From NCBI GenBank assembly GCA_947258785.1, contig CAMYJT010000011.1, positions 104,001 through 168,000 of the forward strand: a DNA stretch of 64,000 nt, read 5' to 3'. This stretch comes from an uncultured Gammaproteobacteria bacterium. Lineage in GTDB: Bacteria; Pseudomonadota; Gammaproteobacteria; Arenicellales; JAANXG01. The notes beneath the pieces were generated by a model. That model saw only the letters and a list, made by a program, of their open reading frames with translations, was not told the DNA's origin and did not search any database. Position 1 is the first letter of the stretch; each line of letters starts with the position of its first letter. Positions 47,333 to 56,660 of this stretch are shown one piece after another. The position numbers were made by a program, and so were the translations under genes.

Positions 47333-49276
47333 ATGACCGGTAGTTTAGACACCTTTCCCAAGCTCCTGCTCGATCGTGCGCAGCGGTTTGCTGATCACCC
47401 TGCCATACGTGAGAAGGACTATGGGATCTGGCAGACCTGGACCTGGCGCCAGGTCGAGGCGGAAATCCGTTCTTTGGCGTGTGGTCTGGCGGCTAACGGC
47501 TTCAAGCGTGGGGATAAACTCGCAATCATAGGCGACAACCGGCCGCGGCTTTACTGGGCTATGGCCGCGGCTCAAAGCCTGGGCGGCGTCCCTGTCCCTG
47601 CTTATCAGGATTCCGGCGCCGAGGAAATGCAGTACGTGCTTCATCACGCCGGCGCCCGATTCGCATTGGCGGAAGACCAGGAACAGGTCGATAAGCTCCT
47701 GGAAGTCAAAGACCGCTGCCCTGAGCTGCAGGAAATTATCTTTGACGAGCCGCGCGGTATGCAGCACTACGATCGAAAAAACCTCGATGATTTCGAGAAC
47801 ATCCAGACGCAGGGTAGAAAATTCGACCAGGAGAATCCGGATTTTTTTGTCGGCGAAATTGAACAAGGCAGTGGGTCGGATATCGCCATCATTCTTTATA
47901 CCTCAGGAACTACCGGTACACCGAAAGGTGTGATGTTGACTCACGATAATGTCCTGATCACTGCAGAAAACACCGTCAATCGCGATGGCTTGACCGAGAA
48001 AGACGAATCCCTCGCTTATCTGCCCATGGCCTGGGTAGGCGACCATATCTTTTCCTACGGTCAATCCTATGTCGCGGGCTTCAGTGTCAGCTGTCCGGAG
48101 AGCGGCGCAACGGTCATGCACGATATGCGTGAAATCGGTCCGACCTATTTCTTTGCCCCGCCGCGCATCTTTGAAAACATGTTGACCACGGTAATGATCC
48201 GCATGGAGGATGCGGCCTTTTTGAAGCGCAAGATGTTTCACTACTTCATGAATGTGGCCCGCCGGGTCGGTGTCAAGGTGCTCGACGGCAAAGCTGTCTC
48301 TGTGGTAAGCCGATTGTTGTATGGGATTGGAAACGTACTGGTGTACGGACCGCTGAAGAACACCCTGGGTATGTCGCGCATTAGATTGGCCTATACGGCC
48401 GGAGAAGCGATTGGTCCCGATATTTTTGATTTCTATCGCGCGCTCGGCATAAACATGAAACAGCTCTACGGCCAAACCGAGGCGGCGGTGTTCGTGACCA
48501 TGCAGCCGGATGGCGAGGTCAAAGCGGATACCGTTGGTACGCCAGCCCCCGATGTGGAGATAAAAATAGCCGACAACGGTGAGGTGATGTACCGCGGTCC
48601 GGGTGTGTTCCACAGCTATTATAAGAACCCGGAGGCGACTGCAGAGACCAAGACAGAGGACGGTTGGGTTCATACCGGGGATGCCGGTTTCGTCGACGAT
48701 GACGGTCAATTGAAGATCATCGATCGCGCCAAGGACGTTGGTAAACTTAATGACGGTTCCATGTTTGCCCCTAAGTATCTCGAGAATAAACTCAAATTCT
48801 TCCCGCAGATCAAAGAGGCGGTAACCTTCGGAAGCGAACGCGACCACGCCACCGCGTTTATCAACATCGATCTGGAGGCGGTCGGTAACTGGGCGGAACG
48901 GCATAACGTTCCCTATGCGAGTTACCAGGAACTGGCAGCGCATCCGCAAGTGTATGAGATGGTGCAGGAATGCGTGGAAAAGGTTAACCGGGATCTGGCT
49001 GCCGACTCAAAGCTTGCCGCCTCACAGATCAAGCGTTTCCTGATCCTACACAAGGAACTGGATGCGGATGACGGCGAGCTGACGCGAACCCGAAAGGTGC
49101 GGCGGCGCTACATCGAAGACAAATACAATACGTTGATAGACGGTCTGTATTCCGAGCGGGATCGTTGTTACATCGAAACTCAGGTCACGTTCGAAGACGG
49201 TCGAAAGGGATCTATAAGCGCTGATCTGGAAATGAGGGAAGCAGAGCGTTTCGAAGCTCAGTCGTCCACCCACTAG
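47333..49276 (+). CDS. Long-chain-type acyl-CoA synthetase
   Basis: A 647-residue adenylate-forming ligase. Visible motifs are P-loop LYTSGTTGTPKGVMLTHDN, YLPMAWVGDHIFSYG, YGQTEAAVFVT and GWVHTGDAGFVDDDGQLKIIDRAKDVGKLNDG. It belongs to the long-chain (FadD15/ACSL-like) branch. It starts the Liv-type ABC importer cluster. The association suggests that imported acids are activated to CoA esters, which is inference. The promoter region upstream (47230-47332) is unusually AT-rich. Confidence 0.9.
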   Translation: MTGSLDTFPKLLLDRAQRFADHPAIREKDYGIWQTWTWRQVEAEIRSLACGLAANGFKRGDKLAIIGDNRPRLYWAMAAAQSLGGVPVPAYQDSGAEEMQYVLHHAGARFALAEDQEQVDKLLEVKDRCPELQEIIFDEPRGMQHYDRKNLDDFENIQTQGRKFDQENPDFFVGEIEQGSGSDIAIILYTSGTTGTPKGVMLTHDNVLITAENTVNRDGLTEKDESLAYLPMAWVGDHIFSYGQSYVAGFSVSCPESGATVMHDMREIGPTYFFAPPRIFENMLTTVMIRMEDAAFLKRKMFHYFMNVARRVGVKVLDGKAVSVVSRLLYGIGNVLVYGPLKNTLGMSRIRLAYTAGEAIGPDIFDFYRALGINMKQLYGQTEAAVFVTMQPDGEVKADTVGTPAPDVEIKIADNGEVMYRGPGVFHSYYKNPEATAETKTEDGWVHTGDAGFVDDDGQLKIIDRAKDVGKLNDGSMFAPKYLENKLKFFPQIKEAVTFGSERDHATAFINIDLEAVGNWAERHNVPYASYQELAAHPQVYEMVQECVEKVNRDLAADSKLAASQIKRFLILHKELDADDGELTRTRKVRRRYIEDKYNTLIDGLYSERDRCYIETQVTFEDGRKGSISADLEMREAERFEAQSSTH

Positions 49277-49296
49277 CGGATCTGTCACCTTTATAA

Positions 49297-50472
49297 ATGG
49301 GCGAACAGTCTATAAAGGACCGTATTACGTTTCACGAGTCGTTGGAGACCATGGAGGTGGATTTCTCCAGGATGACGTTCGCGACTAAGGAAGAGATTGA
49401 CGCGTTTTATGACGAAGTAGACCGTCGGCTGGCTGTAAGCAAACGTCGCTGGTACTTTTTAGTGAATTACGTGGATTGTGTCATTAATCCTGAGGTTTGG
49501 AGCCAGTTCGCCGAGCGCGGCAAGAAGGCAAACGTAAGCCATGGGCTAGGCACCGTCCGTATCGGCGCGGCGGCGGAGACACGGGATACCATTCGTAAGC
49601 GTGCAAGGACGGAAAGATTTCGCGCCAATCTGTACGAGAACCGGGACGAGGCGCTGTTTGCGTTGAGTGAGATGCGTAAACGTCGTCAGGTGGCGGGAAC
49701 GGATGCCGATTCGGCGTATCTGAGTGTCGAGGGAATCAATCTGCATTTTGGGGGGATCACGGCGCTTCAGAATGTGGGTTTTGGGGTTCAACGCGGGGAG
49801 ATCTTTTCGATCATCGGTCCCAACGGAGCGGGGAAGACATCCATGCTCAACGTCATCAGTGGGTTTTATCGTCCGACCTCAGGCCAGATTGTATTCGAGG
49901 GCAAGGACCGCACCCAACTCCCGACTCATGCCGTGGCTCGCCTGGGTTTTGCGCGGACGTTTCAGAATATTGCGTTGTTTAGAGGAATGACTACCCTCGA
50001 TAACGTCATGACCGGGCGGCTGCTGAAAATGAACAGCAACTTTTTACTCGACGCACTGTATTGGGGCCCGGCAAAAAGGGAAGAGATCAAGCATCGCGAA
50101 TACGTGGAGGAAATCATCGATTTCCTGGAAATCCAGGCAATCCGCAAGACACCAGTCGGCCGGCTCCCCTATGGTCTGCAGAAGCGAGTTGAGTTGGGGC
50201 GCGCATTGGCTATGGACCCCAAGGTGTTGCTGCTGGACGAGCCGATGGCGGGCATGAACCTGGAGGAGAAAGAGGACATGGCGCGGTTTGTCCTGGATGT
50301 CAACGAAGAGTGGGGCACCACCATGGTTCTCATCGAGCATGACATGGGCGTGGTTATGGACATCTCGACCCAGGTAGTCGTGTTGGACCATGGCGAAAAG
50401 ATTGCCGAGGGCACCCCGGACGAAGTGCGCACCGATCCGGTGGTGATCAGGGCGTATCTGGGTGAGGGATGA
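49297..50472 (+). CDS. livG: LivG-like ABC ATPase with an N-terminal extra domain
   Basis: The importer ATPase, 391 residues, against about 255 usual for LivG. The first 135 residues form an extra domain (FHESLETMEVDFSRMTFATKEE through EALFALSEMRKRR) with no ABC character. Its pattern recalls STAS/SpoIIAA-like domains, which I cannot confirm. The ATPase starts at YLSVEGINLHFGG, with Walker A GPNGAGKTS, LPYGLQKRVELGRALAMDP as the signature region, Walker B VLLLDEPMAGMN and the switch His in VLIEHDM. It follows the ligase gene by 20 nt. Confidence 0.9.
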   Translation: MGEQSIKDRITFHESLETMEVDFSRMTFATKEEIDAFYDEVDRRLAVSKRRWYFLVNYVDCVINPEVWSQFAERGKKANVSHGLGTVRIGAAAETRDTIRKRARTERFRANLYENRDEALFALSEMRKRRQVAGTDADSAYLSVEGINLHFGGITALQNVGFGVQRGEIFSIIGPNGAGKTSMLNVISGFYRPTSGQIVFEGKDRTQLPTHAVARLGFARTFQNIALFRGMTTLDNVMTGRLLKMNSNFLLDALYWGPAKREEIKHREYVEEIIDFLEIQAIRKTPVGRLPYGLQKRVELGRALAMDPKVLLLDEPMAGMNLEEKEDMARFVLDVNEEWGTTMVLIEHDMGVVMDISTQVVVLDHGEKIAEGTPDEVRTDPVVIRAYLGEG

Positions 50473-50508
50473 GGAGCCGCTGACAATGCACACGGGATTT
50501 CGGTAAAC

Positions 50509-51711
50509 ATGTGGGACCCGGTATTTTTTCTTGAAACCTTGATCGGCGGTCTGCTGTCGGGCGTGATGTACTCCCTCGTGGCATTGGGTTTCGTGTTGAT
50601 CTTCAAAGCCTCCGGTGTATTCAATTTTGCCCAGGGTGCGATGGTTTTGTTCGCCGCGCTGACCTTCGTTTTGTTGCTGGAGGTGGGCGGAGATTTCTGG
50701 GATTGGACGGCTTGGCTGTCATTGGGGTTTGCGGTGGTGGCCGGAGGACTTTTTCTGCTGGATCGTTATCCCTCCTTGATCAAGAGCGATGTGTTGACGC
50801 CCCGCCGGTTGGCGGTGGCGGCCGCGGCGATCGCCGTAATACTGTTGCCGTTGCTGCTCGATGGCGGGAAAAACATGTGGCGTGGCGTCTTCATCACAAT
50901 GTTGATCTTCCTGGTTCTGACCGTGGGTGTCCGCCAACCTCGCGCCGCGGCGGCGGTTCTTTTGGGTGTCGCTTTGGTCAGTTTTTTCGCCGGAGAGATC
51001 AATTTCTGGCGCTCCCTGGCCCTGACCCTGTTGGTGATGATCGTGCTGGCGATGGCCATCGAGAACGTGGTGTTGAGACCGCTGGTCAACCAGGAGCCGA
51101 TCATCTTATTCATGGCCACCATCGGTCTGAATTTCGTGATCGAGGGTATGGCCCAGGGGGTGTGGGACGCGGATGTGCACGCTTTGGATATTGGTATCGA
51201 AGACGTTCCATTCGAAATCGGTGGTGTGTATATCAGCCAGTTCGACATTTTTGCGGCGGTCACCGCGGGCCTGCTGGTTGCCGGACTGGCGGTATTCTTC
51301 AGTCGGACCCGCGTGGGACGCGCACTGCGCGCCGTTGCCGACGACCATCAGGCGGCAATGTCGGTGGGCATACCGCTGGAGAATATCTGGGCAATCGTCT
51401 GGGCGGCGGCAGGCATCGTCGCCCTGTTTGCCGGGATGCTGTGGGGCTCCAAGCTTGGCGTTCAGTTCAGTCTGGCGCTGTTGGCGTTCAAGGCGCTGCC
51501 GGTGCTGATCCTCGGAGGATTTACCTCGGTGCCCGGGGCTATAGTCGGCGGCCTAATCGTCGGAGCGATGGAAAAGGTCTTCGAAGTATTCGTAGGAATC
51601 CCGTATCTGGGAGGTGGTACTGAGAGTTGGAGCCCTTATATGTTGGCGATGGTTTTTTTACTGTTTCGACCGCAGGGATTGTTCGGCGAGAAGATCATCG
51701 AGCGGGTTTAG
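50509..51711 (+). CDS. livH: LivH-like ABC permease with an inserted membrane segment
   Basis: A 400-residue permease, about 100 residues longer than typical LivH. The normal N-terminal GVMYSLVALGFVLIFKASGVFNFAQGAMV and the C-terminal RTRVGRALRAVADDHQAAMSVGI (contact loop for the ATPase) are intact. Residues 65-165 contain an added stretch with about three hydrophobic helices (FAVVAGGLFLLD, VAAAAIAVILLPLLL, VLLGVALVSFFAG). The gene lies between livG and livM. Confidence 0.9.
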   Translation: MWDPVFFLETLIGGLLSGVMYSLVALGFVLIFKASGVFNFAQGAMVLFAALTFVLLLEVGGDFWDWTAWLSLGFAVVAGGLFLLDRYPSLIKSDVLTPRRLAVAAAAIAVILLPLLLDGGKNMWRGVFITMLIFLVLTVGVRQPRAAAAVLLGVALVSFFAGEINFWRSLALTLLVMIVLAMAIENVVLRPLVNQEPIILFMATIGLNFVIEGMAQGVWDADVHALDIGIEDVPFEIGGVYISQFDIFAAVTAGLLVAGLAVFFSRTRVGRALRAVADDHQAAMSVGIPLENIWAIVWAAAGIVALFAGMLWGSKLGVQFSLALLAFKALPVLILGGFTSVPGAIVGGLIVGAMEKVFEVFVGIPYLGGGTESWSPYMLAMVFLLFRPQGLFGEKIIERV

Positions 51712-51779
51712 TTGAGTGATCCCAACACGATTAACGTGGCCTGAAATGACTAACCGCCAGCCACTACACGTTAACAAAT

Positions 51780-52907
51780 ATGCTTTATAGAGAAGCCGGA
51801 CAATTCAAGACCAGCTACGCCGCCGATCAGGCGATCTTCCCCATACTTCAGGATCGTTGGGTTTTCTGGGGTTTCATGATCGTGGCATTCGTCGTACCCC
51901 CGCTGACCGGCAGCCAATACTTCATGGGGCCGATCCTGACCCAGTTGCTGGTCTTCGGCCTGGCCGCGTTGGGACTGAATCTGCTGACCGGCTACGCAGG
52001 CCAGATTTCCCTTGGCACCGGGGGATTCATGGCGGTGGGCGCCTACGCCTGTTACAACTTTGCGCTGCGGATGCCCGAGCTGCCGCTGTTTGTGGATTTT
52101 ATCCTCGGGGGCATATGTGCCGCGTTTGTCGGCGTCTTATTCGGATTACCGAGCCTGAGAATCAAAGGTTTTTACCTGGCTGTCGCAACCCTGGCTGCGC
52201 AGTTCTTTCTCACCTGGATCTTCGACCATGTCGGGTGGTTCACGAACTATGATCCAGCCGGGGTGGCCTCGGCACCGGCTCGGACCCTGTTGGGCTCCTG
52301 GGCGACAGAGGCTGGCCCGTTGAGTTTTCTGGCGCCGATCAACATCCTGGTTACCGGTCCCAATGCCAGTCCCGAGACCAAGTATCTGGTAACGCTGGCG
52401 ATGGTCGTCGTGCTGGCGCTGCTCGCCAAAAACCTGGTGCGCAGTTCCACCGGCCGCGCGTGGATGGCCATCCGTGACATGGACATCGCCGCCGAGATTA
52501 TCGGTATCCGGCCGTTGCGTACCAAGCTGCTCGCCTTCGCCGTCAGCTCTTTCTATTGTGGTGTCGCCGGTGCGCTTTATGTGTTTACATACCTGGGGAA
52601 TGCCGACACCGAGGCGTTCGATCTGGTCCGTTCTTTTCAGATTCTGTTTATGGTCATCATCGGCGGGCTGGGTAGTATTCTCGGCTCGTTTCTCGGTGCC
52701 GCGTTTATCGTGTTGCTGCCGGTAGTTCTCAATATTACCGCGTCAACGCTCGGTGAAGGGACCTTACCGAGCGATACGCTATCGAATTTGGAGCTGATCA
52801 TTTTCGGCGGCGCAATTATATTTTTCCTGATTGTGGAGCCACGTGGGTTTGCACGCCTGTGGCAGATCGGTAAGGAAAAGTTGAGACTGTGGCCGTTCCC
52901 ACACTAG
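51780..52907 (+). CDS. livM: LivM-like ABC permease
   Basis: A 375-residue polytopic protein. The LivM signature GLAALGLNLLTGYAGQISLGTGGFMAVGAYACY and the coupling-helix segment STGRAWMAIRDMDIAAEIIGIRPLRTKLLAF are clear. It pairs with LivH to form the membrane channel of the organic-solute importer. The start is ATG 51780. Confidence 0.93.
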   Translation: MLYREAGQFKTSYAADQAIFPILQDRWVFWGFMIVAFVVPPLTGSQYFMGPILTQLLVFGLAALGLNLLTGYAGQISLGTGGFMAVGAYACYNFALRMPELPLFVDFILGGICAAFVGVLFGLPSLRIKGFYLAVATLAAQFFLTWIFDHVGWFTNYDPAGVASAPARTLLGSWATEAGPLSFLAPINILVTGPNASPETKYLVTLAMVVVLALLAKNLVRSSTGRAWMAIRDMDIAAEIIGIRPLRTKLLAFAVSSFYCGVAGALYVFTYLGNADTEAFDLVRSFQILFMVIIGGLGSILGSFLGAAFIVLLPVVLNITASTLGEGTLPSDTLSNLELIIFGGAIIFFLIVEPRGFARLWQIGKEKLRLWPFPH

Positions 52908-53079
52908 GAGCACGGAATACCTGGACAAGCGCCTAGAAATGAGCAGTCAATTTGTCGTATACGGGACCAACAAGTCCGGTAGCGGAATGCAGTAGGGGCG
53001 CGTCCGTTCACGGCAATATATAACGATTGTCCCTGTAACCACCGTGATAAGCGGTAAACAAACTTGAATGGAGGAAGAA

Positions 53080-54435
53080 ATGAGAGTTAGAAAATTGTTG
53101 TTGTCTCTTGTGGCCTCGGTCGTTGTGTTGTCACCGATCAGCGCCACGCAGGCCGCCGAGGCCGAGCAGTTCTTCCCGATGCTCGTATATCGGACCGGTC
53201 CTTACGCCGCTGGGGGCTCGGGGTTTTTTGGCGGCATCGAAGACTATTACACGCTGCTGAATATGCGTGACGGAGGTGTCGGGGGCGTTAAGCTCACCTG
53301 GGAGGAATGCGAGACCGCGTACAACTCCGATCGCGGCGTAGAGTGTTACGAGCGTCTCAAGAACAAGGGCCCCACCGGGGCGACCGTCGTTCAGCCGCTG
53401 AGCACCGGTATTACCTACCGGCTGATTGAACGCGCGACCGCGGATAAGATTCCGGTCATGTCCATGGGCTACGGCCGTACCGACGCCAGCGATGGCCGGG
53501 TGTTCCCGTACATCTTTCCCATCGTCACCAACTACTGGAGCCAGAACACCGCCAAGATCAAGTATATCGGCATGAAGGAAGGCGGCATGGATAAGCTCAA
53601 GGGCAAGAAGATCGCCAACCTGTATCACGAGTCGAGCTACGGCAAAGAGACCATCCCGGTGCTCGACAATCAGGCCAAAAAGTATGGCTTTGAGGTGAAG
53701 CATTATCCGGTACCGCATCCAGGACTCGATCAGAAAGCGACCTGGCTGCAGATGGCCCGCCAGTACAAGCCGGACTGGGTAATACTACGCGGTTGGGGCG
53801 TGATGAATCCGACGGCGCTCAAAGAGGCCAAGCGGGTGGGTTTCTCGGCCAAAAAGATCGTCGGCGTCTGGTGGAGCGGCGCGGAGGAAGACGTGATTCC
53901 CGCGGGCAAGGCCGCGGTGGGTTATGTCGCCGCCGGGTTTCACCCCTCGGGTGCTGATTTTCCGGTGATCCAGGAGATTTTGGAGACGGTTCATGGCGCC
54001 GGCAAGGGTAATATTTCCCCGCAACGTGTCGGTACGATTTATTACAATCGCGGCTTGATCTCTGGGATTATTACCGTAGAGGCGATGCGTGTTGCGCAGA
54101 AAAAGTTCGGAACTGGAAAATCGCTCACCGGAGAGCAGATGCGGTGGGGGATGGAGAGTCTCAACATTACGGGAGCACGGATCAAGGAACTGGGCGCCGA
54201 AAACCTGATGTCGCCGGTCAAGGTGTCTTGCTTTGATCATGAGGGTGGCGGCGCGGTCAAATTTCAGGAGTGGGACGGCAAGAAGTGGAACGTCATCACC
54301 GACTGGATCCCGACCGATCAATCCATCGTGCGGCCGATGATCGAAGAGTCTGCGGCGAAATATGCCAAGGAAAAAGACATCAAGCCCCGACGCGAAAAGG
54401 ATTCTTACGGATCGGACTGCACGGTGACTTCCTGA
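53080..54435 (+). CDS. livK: ABC importer substrate-binding protein (LivK-like)
   Basis: A 451-residue periplasmic binding protein. A signal peptide (about residues 1-26, ending in SATQA) precedes EAEQFFPMLVYRTGPYAAGG. The family is peripheral to LivK and longer than the classical amino-acid receptors. ATG 53080 follows GGAGG at 5 nt. The ligand is not obvious. The neighbours are CoA ligases, so a carboxylic acid seems likelier than a free amino acid, which is inference. Confidence 0.88.
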   Translation: MRVRKLLLSLVASVVVLSPISATQAAEAEQFFPMLVYRTGPYAAGGSGFFGGIEDYYTLLNMRDGGVGGVKLTWEECETAYNSDRGVECYERLKNKGPTGATVVQPLSTGITYRLIERATADKIPVMSMGYGRTDASDGRVFPYIFPIVTNYWSQNTAKIKYIGMKEGGMDKLKGKKIANLYHESSYGKETIPVLDNQAKKYGFEVKHYPVPHPGLDQKATWLQMARQYKPDWVILRGWGVMNPTALKEAKRVGFSAKKIVGVWWSGAEEDVIPAGKAAVGYVAAGFHPSGADFPVIQEILETVHGAGKGNISPQRVGTIYYNRGLISGIITVEAMRVAQKKFGTGKSLTGEQMRWGMESLNITGARIKELGAENLMSPVKVSCFDHEGGGAVKFQEWDGKKWNVITDWIPTDQSIVRPMIEESAAKYAKEKDIKPRREKDSYGSDCTVTS

Positions 54436-54442
54436 ATAATCC

Positions 54443-55276
54443 ATGGAGAGTGCAGCCAACACCGGTGCGGCGGCCAGCACCCTGCTGACGGTCAATAACA
54501 TCGAGGTCATTTACGACCACGTGATATTGGTCTTGAGGGGGGTGTCGCTGGAGGTTCCCGAGGGGGGCATTGTTGCCCTTCTCGGGGCCAACGGAGCTGG
54601 GAAAACCACGACCCTCAAGGCAATCTCCAATCTGCTTGGTGCCGAGCGGGGCGATGTGACCAAGGGATCCATCGAGTACCGCGGCACGCGTGTTGAGCAA
54701 TTAACGCCTTCGGCGCTGGTGAAGCGGGGCGTAACCCAGGTGATGGAAGGCAGGCATTGTTTTGAGCACCTCACCGTGGAGGAGAATCTGCTAACGGGTG
54801 CTTATACGCGGGGCGGTCGCCGAGCGGCGATCGCTCAAGATCTGGAGATGGTCTATAGCTACTTTCCGCGTATTAAGGAACGGCGAAACAGCCAGGCGGG
54901 TTATATCTCCGGTGGTGAACAACAGATGGTTGCGGTGGGCCGTGCCCTTATGGCGCGGCCGTCCCTAATACTGCTCGACGAACCCTCCATGGGACTGGCT
55001 CCACAGCTGGTGGAGGAAATCTTTGAGATCGTCAAGAAACTCAACAAGCAGGAAAAGGTGACGTTTCTGCTCGCCGAGCAGAACACCAATATGGCTCTGC
55101 GTTATTCGCGATACGGCTACATTCTGGAAAACGGCCGCGTAGTCATGGACGGTGACGCCCAAATTTTACTGGAAAACGAGGACGTCAAGGAATTCTATCT
55201 TGGCGTAAGTGGTGAAAATCGTAAGAGTTTTCGCGACGTTAAACATTACCGGCGCCGCAAGCGTTGGTTGACATAA
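54443..55276 (+). CDS. livF: LivF-like ABC ATPase
   Basis: The second importer ATPase, 277 residues. Walker A is LGANGAGKTTT, the signature is YISGGEQQMVAVGRALMARP, Walker B is LILLDEPSMGLAP and the switch region is FLLAEQNTNMALR. A basic tail of about 30 residues (YRRRKRW) follows the normal end. It is 7 nt downstream of livK. Confidence 0.92.
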   Translation: MESAANTGAAASTLLTVNNIEVIYDHVILVLRGVSLEVPEGGIVALLGANGAGKTTTLKAISNLLGAERGDVTKGSIEYRGTRVEQLTPSALVKRGVTQVMEGRHCFEHLTVEENLLTGAYTRGGRRAAIAQDLEMVYSYFPRIKERRNSQAGYISGGEQQMVAVGRALMARPSLILLDEPSMGLAPQLVEEIFEIVKKLNKQEKVTFLLAEQNTNMALRYSRYGYILENGRVVMDGDAQILLENEDVKEFYLGVSGENRKSFRDVKHYRRRKRWLT

Positions 55277-55375
55277 GCAAAACAAGTGTTCGTTTTTGTA
55301 CATTACCGGCTGCTTGTTCGTTGCGAGTTGAAACCCTTGTTTGTCTGAGTCCCGAGGGAGGCTGCGGATACTGAG

Positions 55376-56620
55376 ATGACGGCTCAACACGACTATTACG
55401 ACGATCTGGAAACGCGCGACCCGGTGCAGCGTGAACAGGCGCTGTTTGCCCGCCTGCCCGATCAGATCGCCAACGCGCAGCGTAATGCACCGGCATATGC
55501 CGGGGTGCTGAAGGGTGTTGACCCCGGCGAGTGTTGTACGCTGGAGGCGTTGTTGCAGCTTCCGGTGATGCGTAAATCAGACCTCATCGATCTCCAGAAG
55601 CAGGCACCTCCCTTCGGTGGATTGGCTGCAACTCCGCTGAGCAGTCTGGGTCGGGTATTTGGGTCGCCGGGACCGATTTATGAACCCGAGGCCCAACGCC
55701 CGGACTACTGGCGCCTGGCGCGGGCGCTTTACGCCGCGGGATTTCGCAAGGGCGACTTGGTTCACAACACGTTCTCTTACCACTTCACGCCCGCCGGATC
55801 GATGCTGGAAAGCGGCGCCCATGCCCTCGGTTGTGTGGTGTTTCCCGCCGGAGTGGGACAGACCGAGTTGCAGGTCCAGACAATCGCCGATCTGCAACCG
55901 ACCGGATACACCGGCACACCGTCGTTTTTAAAGATCATCCTGGACAAGGCCGCAGAGGCGGGGATCGACGTCGCGAGTATGAAAAACGCGCTGGTCGGCG
56001 GCGAGGCCTTGCCACCGAGCCTGCGGGAGTCGATCAACGAGCGGGGCATCAATGTGCTCCAGTGCTACGCGACAGCGGATCTCGGTCTGATTGCCTACGA
56101 GAGCGACGCCAAGGAGGGACTGATTGCCGACGAGGAGATTATTCTGGAAATCGTCCGTCCGGGCACCGGCGAGGCCGTGGCGCCGGACGAGGTCGGCGAG
56201 GTGGTGGTCACAACGTTTAACCGGGATTACCCTTTGATTCGCTTTGGCACCGGGGATTTGTCCGCTCTGCTGCCCGGCGTGAGTCCGTGCGGCCGAACCA
56301 ATCTGCGGATTCGGGGGTGGATGGGGCGTGCCGATCAGACCACCAAGGTCAAGGGAATGTTTGTACACCCCTCTCAGGTCAACGCGATCGTGAAGCGCCA
56401 CCCGCAGATATCGAAGGTTAGGCTGGTGGTGGACAACGACGGTACCGTGGACGTAATCAGGCTGTTGTGCGAAGTCCGGCAGGGAACCGGTGACTTGGCG
56501 GATGCCGTCGCGCAGAGTATCCGTGAGGTTTGTAAACTCCGTGGTGCCGCCGAGTTCGTGGCGCCGGGGTCGTTGCCTAACGACGGTAAGGTCATCGATG
56601 ATGTACGAAGCTATGAGTAA
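55376..56620 (+). CDS. PaaK-like adenylate-forming protein without a canonical P-loop
   Basis: A 414-residue protein related to phenylacetate-CoA ligases. It retains GYTGTPSFLKIIL, NALVGGEALPPSLRESI, the A5-like QCYATADLGLIAYE, EVGEVVVTTFNRDYPLIRFGTGDLSA and GRADQTTKVKGMFVHPSQV. In PaaK the phosphate-binding loop reads SSGTTG; at that position this protein has FGSPGPIYEPEA. Whether it still forms an adenylate is unclear. It follows livF after a 99-nt gap. Confidence 0.8.
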   Translation: MTAQHDYYDDLETRDPVQREQALFARLPDQIANAQRNAPAYAGVLKGVDPGECCTLEALLQLPVMRKSDLIDLQKQAPPFGGLAATPLSSLGRVFGSPGPIYEPEAQRPDYWRLARALYAAGFRKGDLVHNTFSYHFTPAGSMLESGAHALGCVVFPAGVGQTELQVQTIADLQPTGYTGTPSFLKIILDKAAEAGIDVASMKNALVGGEALPPSLRESINERGINVLQCYATADLGLIAYESDAKEGLIADEEIILEIVRPGTGEAVAPDEVGEVVVTTFNRDYPLIRFGTGDLSALLPGVSPCGRTNLRIRGWMGRADQTTKVKGMFVHPSQVNAIVKRHPQISKVRLVVDNDGTVDVIRLLCEVRQGTGDLADAVAQSIREVCKLRGAAEFVAPGSLPNDGKVIDDVRSYE

Positions 56621-56660
56621 ACCGCCGCCGGCCCGGTGTGCGTGACATCCGGAACCCAAC

